From NCBI GenBank assembly GCA_012514865.1, contig JAAYZO010000923.1:1-5626 (forward strand): DNA of 5,626 nucleotides. Reading direction: 5' to 3'. Source of the DNA: Lentisphaerota bacterium (lineage in GTDB: Bacteria > Verrucomicrobiota > Lentisphaeria > Oligosphaerales > JAFGRS01). The notes under the pieces were generated by a model. The model saw nothing but the letters and a program-made list of their open reading frames with translations, searched no databases and had not been told where the DNA came from. The first letter of the stretch is position 1, and every line of letters starts with the position of its first letter. Shown piece by piece: positions 1 through 5,388 of the stretch. The translations under genes were made by a program, and so were the position numbers.

Positions 1-951
1 CGGGCTCGCGGGACGCCCGGGCGCCGGGCGCGCCTCCGGCCGCCGGCCGCCGCCGGCCCTCTCGACCGGACGCGGCCCCATCGGCCGCGGCGCGGCCGCG
101 GGCGCCGGCCCCGCCGCGGGCGACCCGGCGGGCTCTGCCAGGTCCGCCTCGGCGGGTGGCGGCAGGGCCTCGTCCAGGTCGGCCCAGAGGGTCTCCGGGG
201 ACACCGCCGGCAGGCCGGCGTCGCAACGCCCCAGGATGGCGCCGCCGACGCCGCGCAGGCCGACGACATCGGCGGCGCAGTAGCGCACCAGGCGGTCGCG
301 TGCTGCGCGCTGGCCTTGCCGGCGCCAGCGCTGCCAGAGGAGCACCGCCTCGGCGCCATCCACCCCCTGCAGGTCCGGCGGCCGCGGCAGCCCGAGGCTG
401 GCCTCGATGGCCTTGAGGCCGCCGCGCAGGCCGGCGTGCGTGCACACCCGGCGCAGATCCAGATGCGGACAGGGCAGCTCCGGGATGTGGAAGGCGCGCA
501 GGATCATCGGCACGTCGAAGCAGGTGCCGTTGTAGGTCACCACCAGCTCGATGTGCTCGAGCAGCTCGAGGAAGTCGTCCAGGTTCTCGTCCTGGACGAA
601 GGTATAGAGTCGATCCTGCCAGTAGCAGGCGATGACGGTGACCCGGGCCGTGCCGAGCAGGCCGTCGGTCTCGATGTCGACGTAGGCGGCGCGGCGGCCG
701 TACTGGGCCAGGATGCGCCAGAGGTCACAGCCACAGAGCCGCCGGCAGAAGAAGCCGATATCGCCGGCCTCGTACGCCTCGTCGCAGCGCGCCGCCTCGG
801 CCAGGACGGCCTCCCAGGCGGCCGGGCCGAGGTGCAGACCGGCCGGCGGCCGCGACGCCAGGTCCGGCCAGCCAGTCACCCCGAGCTGGCGCAGCCGCGC
901 CGCCCGGACCGGGCCGATACCAGGGAGGTGCAGGAGAGCGCCGCGAATCAT
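1..951 (-). CDS. mrfB: MrfB/YprB-like HhH and RNase H-fold (DEDD) exonuclease, 3' end beyond window
   Basis: Likely the nuclease partner of the helicase encoded just upstream. The 317 visible residues begin with a helix-hairpin-helix motif (LPGIGPVRAARLRQLG, residues 9-24), a non-specific DNA-binding element. An RNase H/DnaQ-type exonuclease domain follows at about 85-245. Motif I is DIETDG (D92, E94), motif II is YNGTCFD (N141, D146), and motif III is RYCAADVV (Y224, D228), so all four acidic metal ligands are present. From about residue 262 the protein becomes a Pro/Ala/Gly/Arg-rich, probably disordered tail that is still open at the window edge; its full length is unknown. The ATG at 951 is chosen because GGAGG lies 9 nt upstream and the HhH begins almost at once, as in the family. 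The frame stays open further upstream but does not look like protein. In B. subtilis, MrfB acts with helicase MrfA in mitomycin C repair; the same role here is inferred from homology and gene order. Confidence 0.87.
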   Translation of the reverse strand, partial: MIRGALLHLPGIGPVRAARLRQLGVTGWPDLASRPPAGLHLGPAAWEAVLAEAARCDEAYEAGDIGFFCRRLCGCDLWRILAQYGRRAAYVDIETDGLLGTARVTVIACYWQDRLYTFVQDENLDDFLELLEHIELVVTYNGTCFDVPMILRAFHIPELPCPHLDLRRVCTHAGLRGGLKAIEASLGLPRPPDLQGVDGAEAVLLWQRWRRQGQRAARDRLVRYCAADVVGLRGVGGAILGRCDAGLPAVSPETLWADLDEALPPPAEADLAEPAGSPAAGPAPAAAPRPMGPRPVERAGGGRRPEARPAPGRPASP

Positions 952-960
952 GCCGAGCCG

Positions 961-965
961 CCTCC
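961..965 (-). promoter_or_regulatory. Shine-Dalgarno site of the mrfB-like gene
   Basis: On the minus strand GGAGG sits 9 nt before the ATG at 951, good spacing for a ribosome binding site, and it fixes that start. The 196-bp gap to the helicase stop is long for an operon and holds no convincing promoter. A GC hairpin (CGCGGG at 968-973 pairing with CCCGCG at 979-984) lies just upstream of the site and could influence initiation, although such stems are common at this base composition. Confidence 0.6.
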
Positions 966-1147
966 GACGCGGGACCACCCCGCGAGCGTCGGCGCCGCCG
1001 CGTCGATCGCGCCAGCGACGGCCGCCGACGGCGACCGACGGCGCTCGAGGCGCATCCCTGGACGCAGGCTGTGCATGGCAGGCAAGTCCCCGCGGATCGT
1101 CCGGCGGCGCCTCTCGCGGCAGGCGCGGTGGCGCGGCCGTCCGCGTT

Positions 1148-3595
1148 TCAGTGCAGTCGTTCGCGTTTCTGTCGCAGGATGCCGGCGGCGCGTCCGAGGC
1201 GCTGGGTCAGCCGGACCATCTCCGGGTCCTCGCCGGGTGCCTCCACCGCCGGGGCGCGCGGCTGACGCGCCACCGTGATCTCGGGCGCCGCCACGACGCC
1301 GTCGAGCAAGGCCGCCAGGAGGCTCCGTGTACAGGCCACGGAGGCGTCGGACTCGATCAGCAGCTCGCTCAGCTCGGCGTTGTCCACGCCCGGTGGCAAC
1401 GGCGGCACGCAGGCCGGGCAGCCGCCCTTGCAGGGGCAATCGGCAAGGACCGTCCGGCAGAGGCGCAGGGCGTCGGGGAGGCGCTCGAAGATCTTCTCGG
1501 CATAGCCGACGCCGCCCTCGTGCTGGTCGTAGAGGTACAGGGCGCTCTGCCAGCGCGAGTCGCTCTCCTCCTGCAGCGAGACATCCGTCGCGATGTCATT
1601 TCGGTCGGCCATGCACAGGCTCGGCGCGACGCGGTGCAGCAGGTAGCTCAGCCCGAAGAAGGCGGCGCCGAGGTAGCGCTTGTCGAGGCGGTCGCAGAAC
1701 TCCAGCCATGGCCGCGGCGGCCGCAGCGCCAGGCCGGTGGTGTCGTACTCGAAGGCGGCCAGGGTGATCGGCCCGTAGCCGATGTTCTCGTAGGTCCGCT
1801 CGCGGATCTTCTTGTAGAGCTTCGGCTGCTTGTTCACATGCACCGCCCCGAAGCTCACGCGGGCCTCGTGCTCGGTGCGCTCTTCGTCGACCTGAGTCAT
1901 CTCCAGGCGATTCTCCCAGACCGCCTCGGTGTAGTAGTCGACATCGACCTGCTCGACCCGGCACAGCTTCTTCTCGAGGTCGAGGTCCATGGACATGTAG
2001 CGCCGTCCGAGGTGCTGGTAGATGGCGTCCTTGTAGAGCGTGCCGCGGGCGCCGATGGGGTCGATCTCGCCGATGACCTCGGTGCCGTGGTAGATCTCGA
2101 TGTTGTAGTCGGTCATGCCGCGCAGGTCGACGCCGCGGGCCGGGTAGTCGCTGAGGGCGTAGCGCAGGCACTCGCGGTAGGGCTTCAGGGTCTCGTCCTC
2201 GCTGAGGATCGACACGGCCAGGCTGTAGGCCGGCTCCGGGAAGGCCGCCTCCAGGCGCCGCAGCGGGTGCTCGTAGGCGGCGCAGGGGAGGTGCTGCAGC
2301 AGGATGTACGGGTTGTCGGCGTTGAGCCAGGCCTGCTCGACCGGCGCCTGCGTGATGAACTCCGGGTGGTGCACCAGGTACTGGTCCACCGGCGCGTCCT
2401 TGGCCACGAAGACGATCGTCGCGGCGCTGCCCTTGCGGCCGACCCGGCCGGCCTGCTGCCAGAAGCTGGCCACCGTCCCGGGGTGGCCCGAGAGGATGCA
2501 CAGGTCGAGGTCGCCGATGTCGATGCCGAGCTCCAGGGCGTTGGTCGTGATGATCGTGGTGATGCGGCCCTCGAAGAGGTCGCGCTCGAGCTGACGGCGC
2601 TCGTTCGGCAGCAGCCCGCCGCGGTACGGCTTGACCCGGTCGGCGAGGGCCGCGTAACGCCCGTCGATGACGGCGCGGTAGAGCCGCTCGACCTCCTGGC
2701 GGGCCCGGCAGAAGCAGATCGTGCGCACCTGGCGCTCGGTGGCCTCGCGAATCAGCGGTATCGACACCGACCCCGGGCCCTTCCGATACAGCGCCGCGCC
2801 CTGGCTCTGCACCAGCGGCGGGTTCACGAAGTACAGGTCGCGCTGCGGCCGCGGCGCGCCATCCCGGTCGATGACACGGACATCCCGGCCGATGAGAGCC
2901 CGGACATGCTCGCCGGGGTTGCCCACGGTCGCCGAGGAACAGATGAAGATCGGGTGGCTGCCGTGCACCTCGCAGACCCGCAGGAGCCGCCGGAAGACAT
3001 TGGCCACATGCGAGCCGAAGGCGCCGCGGTAGCTGTGGACTTCGTCGATCACGATGTAGCGCAGACGCGACAGGAAGGCCTTCCAGTGCCGGTTGTGGTT
3101 GGGCAGAATCCCGGCGTGGAGCATGTCCGGGTTGGTGATGATGAAGTCGGCCTGGCGCTGGATGTTGAGGCGTTCCTCGCGCGGGGTATCGCCGTCGAAG
3201 GTCCCGAGGCGGTGGCTGTTCATCGCCGCCTGCATGAGCCGCCCGAGGGTCGACTCCTGATCCCGCGACAGGGCCTTGGTCGGGTACATCAGGAGGACCC
3301 CGAACGGCGCCGGGGCGTCGATGTACTCGTTGAGGATCGGCAGGAGGAAGGAGAGGGTCTTGCCGCTGGCGGTCTGCGAGACCAGGACGGTGTCCTGCCC
3401 GGCCGTGATGGCCTCGAAGGCCTCGGCCTGGTGCGAGTACAGCGAGCGGATCCCCGACGCGGTCAGGACCTCGCGCAGACGCGGCGAGAGCGCCGCCGGA
3501 AAGGGCACCAGCTCGCCCGGCCTGGCCGCGATGCGGTGGTGCGCTTCGATCTGGCGCTGGAAGCGGTTCTTGAGGAAGTCGACGACGTCGCGCAT
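1148..3595 (-). CDS. mrfA: MrfA/YprA-family DEAD/DEAH helicase with C-terminal four-cysteine motif
   Basis: An ATP-dependent superfamily 2 DNA helicase of 815 residues. In order: Q-motif-like YSHQ (53-56); Walker A SQTASGKT (73-80); motif Ia YPTKALSRDQ (104-113); Ib TNPDMLH (154-160); Walker B DEVH (184-187); motif III SAT (221-223); the second RecA lobe with TNALELGID (351-359); and the arginine-finger motif VI QQAGRVGRKG (380-389). The C-terminal domain (DUF1998/MZB type) carries C720, C722, C726 and C729 in CPCKGGCPAC, a probable zinc site. This architecture is that of B. subtilis MrfA/YprA, related to yeast Hrq1. The ATG at 3595 places the N-terminus as in YprA but has no Shine-Dalgarno sequence. 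In-frame GTG codons at 3631 and 3643 would add 12 or 16 residues. The gene precedes the MrfB-like nuclease and diverges from yraN. Mitomycin-type DNA repair is inferred from the family and the partner gene. Confidence 0.92.
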   Translation of the reverse strand: MRDVVDFLKNRFQRQIEAHHRIAARPGELVPFPAALSPRLREVLTASGIRSLYSHQAEAFEAITAGQDTVLVSQTASGKTLSFLLPILNEYIDAPAPFGVLLMYPTKALSRDQESTLGRLMQAAMNSHRLGTFDGDTPREERLNIQRQADFIITNPDMLHAGILPNHNRHWKAFLSRLRYIVIDEVHSYRGAFGSHVANVFRRLLRVCEVHGSHPIFICSSATVGNPGEHVRALIGRDVRVIDRDGAPRPQRDLYFVNPPLVQSQGAALYRKGPGSVSIPLIREATERQVRTICFCRARQEVERLYRAVIDGRYAALADRVKPYRGGLLPNERRQLERDLFEGRITTIITTNALELGIDIGDLDLCILSGHPGTVASFWQQAGRVGRKGSAATIVFVAKDAPVDQYLVHHPEFITQAPVEQAWLNADNPYILLQHLPCAAYEHPLRRLEAAFPEPAYSLAVSILSEDETLKPYRECLRYALSDYPARGVDLRGMTDYNIEIYHGTEVIGEIDPIGARGTLYKDAIYQHLGRRYMSMDLDLEKKLCRVEQVDVDYYTEAVWENRLEMTQVDEERTEHEARVSFGAVHVNKQPKLYKKIRERTYENIGYGPITLAAFEYDTTGLALRPPRPWLEFCDRLDKRYLGAAFFGLSYLLHRVAPSLCMADRNDIATDVSLQEESDSRWQSALYLYDQHEGGVGYAEKIFERLPDALRLCRTVLADCPCKGGCPACVPPLPPGVDNAELSELLIESDASVACTRSLLAALLDGVVAAPEITVARQPRAPAVEAPGEDPEMVRLTQRLGRAAGILRQKRERLH

Positions 3596-3621
3596 GGGCA
3601 GAACAACCGACTGCGGAGACC

Positions 3622-3650
3622 TTGACGGCACGGGATCGGTCACGTACCCT
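3622..3650 (+). promoter_or_regulatory. Candidate sigma-70 promoter for yraN
   Basis: TTGACG (3622-3627, one mismatch to the -35 consensus) is followed after exactly 17 bp by TACCCT (3645-3650), which keeps the T, A and final T of the -10 box. Transcription would begin near 3657, giving a leader of about 23 nt that just includes the Shine-Dalgarno sequence. The site lies in the 84-bp spacer shared with the divergent helicase gene. A weaker opposing candidate, TTGGAC (3675-3680) with GATTTT (3651-3656) on the minus strand at 18 bp spacing, would overlap it. This is a pattern match only. Confidence 0.38.
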
Positions 3651-3679
3651 AAAATCAGCCTTGGGAGGGGCTTTGTCCA

Positions 3680-4147
3680 ATGCCGCCATCGCCTGCCGGG
3701 ATGACGCCGGGCTTCGCGCGCCGGCGGGCCGCGCATCTGCGCCTCGGCGCCCGCGGCGAACGCCTCGCCGCCGGGCTCCTGCGACGCCTCGGCCTGGAGA
3801 TCCTGGCGCGCAACTACCGCGCCCCCGATGGCGAGGTCGACCTCGTCGCGCGCGCCGACGCGGTGCTCTGCTTCGTCGAGGTCAAGACCCGCCACCGCCG
3901 ACGGCACGCGCGGCCGGCCGACGCGGTCGGCCTCGAGAAGCGCCGCCGCATCATCCGCGCCGCCCGGCGCTACCGCCGCGAGCTCGGCTGGCCGGCCGTG
4001 ATCTACCGCTACGACATCGTCGAGGTCGTCCTCAACGGCCGACGCCTCCGGGAGGTACGCTACTGGCCCGCTGCCTTCAATGAGGCCGACACCGATGCTG
4101 CCGACCGCCTGCCGCACTTCGACCCCGACGACGACGCCCTGGAATGA
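3680..4147 (+). CDS. yraN: YraN/UPF0102 family protein with PD-(D/E)XK-like nuclease core
   Basis: A 155-residue protein with the UPF0102 signature: GARGERLA (23-30, with E27), ILARNYR (41-47), GEVDLVA (51-57, with E52 and D54) and FVEVKTR (65-71, with E67 and K69). The spaced D and ExK residues match the catalytic core of the restriction-endonuclease-like fold, so a nucleic-acid nuclease or binding role is likely, but the family's function is poorly defined. Basic stretches at 87-100 (EKRRR...RRYRR) fit nucleic-acid contact. The C-terminal 20 residues are acidic (DPDDDALE), which is beyond the conserved core. GGGAGGGG at 3663-3670 precedes the ATG at 3680; an internal ATG at 3701 (residue 8) would also retain the whole domain. 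The gene is alone on the plus strand, divergent from the helicase, and lacks the rsmI-lpoA-diaA setting typical of enteric bacteria. Confidence 0.9.
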   Translation: MPPSPAGMTPGFARRRAAHLRLGARGERLAAGLLRRLGLEILARNYRAPDGEVDLVARADAVLCFVEVKTRHRRRHARPADAVGLEKRRRIIRAARRYRRELGWPAVIYRYDIVEVVLNGRRLREVRYWPAAFNEADTDAADRLPHFDPDDDALE

Positions 4148-4150
4148 ACC

Positions 4151-4172
4151 GCCCGCCGCCACGAGGGCGGGC
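4151..4172 (+). terminator. GC hairpin just after yraN, possible transcript end
   Basis: GCCCGCC (4151-4157) and GGCGGGC (4166-4172) form a perfect 7-bp stem with an 8-nt loop, beginning 3 nt after the yraN stop. No T-tract follows, so it is not a canonical intrinsic terminator. It may act as a 3'-end stabiliser or a weak pause site. Position is the main argument. Confidence 0.35.
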
Positions 4173-4238
4173 CAGGCGCGCAAGCCGGTCCCGACGGCGG
4201 GCAGGGCTGATCGAAGATCGCGTCAGCGCTCACCTGGT

Positions 4239-4258
4239 CACCCTGAAGGGGTGCCAGA
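4239..4258 (+). repeat. 20-bp direct repeat, copy 1, containing a hairpin
   Basis: CACCCTGAAGGGGTGCCAGA is identical to the copy at 4316-4335, 77 bp away. Inside it CACCC and GGGTG pair around TGAAG. In this copy the stem can extend outward, past one bulged T, through CTGG (4234-4237) and CCAG (4254-4257). An exact 20-mer recurring in a short spacer, with internal dyad symmetry, looks like a REP-type dispersed element. No transposase gene is present in the window. Confidence 0.75.
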
Positions 4259-4260
4259 TC

Positions 4261-4293
4261 GTAGCCGGGGGTCGCGCGCAGCCCGACCCCCGG
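4261..4293 (+). repeat. GTAG-headed 10-bp-stem hairpin, REP-like
   Basis: CCGGGGGTCG (4265-4274) and CGACCCCCGG (4284-4293) are perfect reverse complements around a 9-nt loop. The tetranucleotide GTAG (4261-4264) directly abuts the 5' arm. REP elements mobilised by RAYT-type tyrosine transposases are typically a GTAG or GTGG head followed by a GC-rich palindrome, and this hairpin fits that pattern. It is also the strongest stem in the spacer. It could equally work as a transcription barrier between the convergent genes, though there is no T-run on either strand. Confidence 0.5.
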
Positions 4294-4315
4294 AACCGCG
4301 AACCCACACACCACG

Positions 4316-4335
4316 CACCCTGAAGGGGTGCCAGA
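4316..4335 (+). repeat. 20-bp direct repeat, copy 2, containing a hairpin
   Basis: Perfect second copy of the 20-mer at 4239-4258, in the same orientation. Here the flanking G (4315) and C (4331) extend the stem to six pairs, GCACCC with GGGTGC. The two copies bracket the GTAG-headed hairpin, so 4239-4335 may be one compound element. Confidence 0.75.
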
Positions 4336-4374
4336 ACCGGACTCTCAAACAGCCCTGGACGGCGGGCGGCAGGA

Positions 4375-4410
4375 GTGGACGATGTGGACGACGTGGACGG
4401 AGTGGACGCC
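4375..4410 (+). repeat. Four tandem 9-mers of consensus GTGGACGNN
   Basis: GTGGACGAT, GTGGACGAC, GTGGACGGA and GTGGACGCC follow each other without gaps. The first seven bases are invariant and the last two vary. The 9-bp period would keep a reading frame (Val-Asp-X), but no gene covers the array. It may be a short minisatellite or a set of clustered binding sites; nothing in the sequence decides between these. Confidence 0.75.
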
Positions 4411-4429
4411 GCCCCGACCGCCGGCGGCG
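4407..4429 (+). repeat. 7-bp GC hairpin at the end of the 9-mer array
   Basis: CGCCGCC (4407-4413) and GGCGGCG (4423-4429) pair perfectly around a 9-nt loop, overlapping the last tandem unit. With only G and C in the stem this could arise by chance at this composition; it is listed because it continues the run of hairpins through the spacer. Confidence 0.4.
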
Positions 4430-4443
4430 CTCAACCTGGGCGC

Positions 4444-4488
4444 GCCAATCTCCCGATTGGCAGAATCGGAGCCACTCGGGAGAGTGGC
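4444..4488. repeat. Inverted pair of 18-nt hairpins, REPIN/BIME-like doublet
   Basis: The first hairpin is GCCAATC-TCCC-GATTGGC (4444-4461) and the second GCCACTC-GGGA-GAGTGGC (4471-4488), separated by 9 nt. Read on the opposite strand the second becomes GCCACTCTCCCGAGTGGC, matching the first at 16 of 18 positions. The two differences are stem partners: an A-T pair replaced by a C-G pair. Such a compensated change argues that the folded form was kept. The outer flanks also show weaker inverted similarity (CCTGGG at 4435-4440, CCCGGG at 4492-4497). Two related palindromes in inverted orientation define REP doublets. A further GCCACTCGG at 4514-4522 repeats part of the second hairpin. Confidence 0.72.
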
Positions 4489-4500
4489 GGTCCCGGGGAG

Positions 4501-4562
4501 GGGGAGCCGCAGTGCCACTCGGTTCACGCCGCCTGCTCTCGTCACCAGGCTCCCGGCTCCCC
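4501..4562. repeat. 9-bp inverted repeat with long loop
   Basis: GGGGAGCCG (4501-4509) is the reverse complement of CGGCTCCCC (4554-4562), with 44 nt between. Given the long loop and GC-rich arms it is only weakly supported as a functional structure, but it directly follows the hairpin doublet and may be the edge of the same element. Confidence 0.3.
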
Positions 4563-4578
4563 GGTGTTCCCCGACCAC

Positions 4579-4601
4579 TTCGGCGTTGTGCGTTCGGCGT
4601 T
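4579..4601 (+). repeat. Direct repeat of TTCGGCGTT
   Basis: TTCGGCGTT occurs at 4579-4587 and again at 4593-4601, a 14-bp period with GTGCG between the copies. It runs straight into the TGTCCCC array, so the two may form a single repetitive patch. Confidence 0.5.
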
Positions 4602-4602
4602 C

Positions 4603-4629
4603 CTGTCCCCCCTGTCCCCAGTGTCCCCG
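4603..4629 (+). repeat. Three tandem 9-mers of TGTCCCC type
   Basis: CTGTCCCCC, CTGTCCCCA and GTGTCCCCG are contiguous and share the core TGTCCCC. The period equals that of the GTGGACG array about 200 bp away, although the sequences differ. The array ends 12 bp beyond the stop codon of the reductase gene, so it would be transcribed in that gene's 3' region as a G-rich strand (three GGGGACA-type units). Confidence 0.65.
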
Positions 4630-4641
4630 CCGGCCGCCTGC

Positions 4642-5388
4642 CTACAGCCCGCCGGTGATCTCCAGGACGGCGCCGTTGACGTAGGCGGCCTCGCGCGACG
4701 CCAGGAAGAGCACCCCATGCGCGACCTCGGCCGGCTGGCCGAGGCGGCGTACCGGGATGCTCTCCTGGTAGGCCTTGAGCTGCTCGGGCGGCAGGGCGCC
4801 GATGAACTCGGTGTCGATGAAGCCGGGCGAGACGCAATTGACCGTGATCTTGCGTCGGGCGACCTCCTTCGAGAGCGACCGCATCAGCGCCACCTGGCCG
4901 GCCTTCGAGGCGGCGTAGTTGGCCTGGCCCTCGAAGCCGAACTTGCCGCTCGGCGAGGTGATGTGGATGATGCGGCCGTAGCGGTTGGAGACCATCCGCA
5001 TCACGGCGAACTTGCTCATGGCGAAGCTGCCGGTGAGGTTGGTGCGCAACACCGCCTCCCAGTCGGCGCAGGCCATCATGCCGACGACGCTGTCGCGGCG
5101 GATGCCGGCGTTGTTGACGAGGATCTCGAGGCGCGGCGCGATCGTGTCGAACCACCGGAAGAACTCCTCGGCCGCGGCGTAGTCGCCGACGTCGAAGGCA
5201 CGCAGGTGCAGCCGCCCGGCGTGCGCCGCCTGGCGCGCCGCGAAGGCCTCCGCCGCGGCCTGGTTGCCGGCGTAGGTCGCCACCACCGTGGCCCCGGCCG
5301 CCAGGAACGCCTCGCTGATCGCGGCGCCAATGCCGCGCGTGCCGCCGGTGACGATGGCCGTCTGGCCGCTGAAGTCGTACTGAGTCAT
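4642..5388 (-). CDS. FabG/PhaB-like short-chain dehydrogenase/reductase (3-oxoacyl reductase type)
   Basis: A 248-residue classical SDR that probably reduces a 3-oxoacyl thioester (acyl carrier protein- or CoA-bound) with NAD(P)H in the cytoplasm. The dinucleotide-binding motif TGGTRGIG is at 14-21 and NNAG at 92-95. The catalytic tetrad is complete: N117, S145, Y158 and K162 in YAASK. The C-terminal half has the family motifs VSPGFIDTEF (186-195) and VRRLGQPAEVA (213-223), and the chain ends ITGGL, a few residues shorter than E. coli FabG. Length and motifs fit both FabG (fatty-acid elongation) and PhaB (acetoacetyl-CoA reductase for polyhydroxybutyrate). Neither fatty-acid nor polyester genes are beside it, so the substrate is undecided and no symbol is given. 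The ATG at 5388 is preferred because GGAGG lies 11 nt upstream; the frame stays open to the window edge but has no recognisable protein character. Confidence 0.93.
   Translation of the reverse strand: MTQYDFSGQTAIVTGGTRGIGAAISEAFLAAGATVVATYAGNQAAAEAFAARQAAHAGRLHLRAFDVGDYAAAEEFFRWFDTIAPRLEILVNNAGIRRDSVVGMMACADWEAVLRTNLTGSFAMSKFAVMRMVSNRYGRIIHITSPSGKFGFEGQANYAASKAGQVALMRSLSKEVARRKITVNCVSPGFIDTEFIGALPPEQLKAYQESIPVRRLGQPAEVAHGVLFLASREAAYVNGAVLEITGGL

Larger units (their letters stand above)
4148..4641. other. Gene-free convergent spacer packed with small repeats and hairpins
   Basis: The 494 bp lie between the 3' ends of yraN (plus) and the reductase gene (minus). The short open frames here resemble no protein and are interrupted by repeats. 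Two families of dispersed-type hairpin, one GTAG-headed hairpin and two 9-bp tandem arrays fill most of it. The remaining unique stretches, about 4173-4233 and 4336-4374, show nothing beyond short imperfect dyads such as GCTGA/TCAGC at 4206-4227. A convergent 3' spacer is where repetitive extragenic elements tend to accumulate, because they disturb neither promoter nor coding sequence. Confidence 0.8.

Noticed and set aside
948..1076. A possible 42-codon minus-strand gene ending in an ATGA overlap with the exonuclease start.
   Set aside because: The overlap looks operon-like, but there is no ribosome binding site and the sequence is Arg/Ala-rich; the same frame also stays open back through helicase DNA.
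316..1278. A 320-codon open frame on the plus strand opposite the exonuclease gene.
   Set aside because: It is the exact codon-for-codon antisense of the MrfB-like frame and has no recognisable domain.
713..3625. A 970-codon open frame on the plus strand opposite the helicase gene.
   Set aside because: It is antisense to a helicase with all motifs intact, its translation resembles no protein family, and long antisense open frames are normal in GC-rich coding DNA.
1596..3689. A 697-codon open frame on the minus strand overlapping the helicase in another frame.
   Set aside because: The translation is an Arg/Pro/Ala-rich frame shadow of the helicase, without family motifs.
4239..4335. The two 20-bp repeats considered as a minimal CRISPR array.
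   Set aside because: Only two copies, a 57-bp gap between them that itself contains a strong hairpin, and no cas genes nearby.
4238..5155. A 305-codon minus-strand frame spanning the reductase gene and the repeat spacer.
   Set aside because: It is an out-of-frame reading of the reductase that continues through the repeats and shows no protein family.
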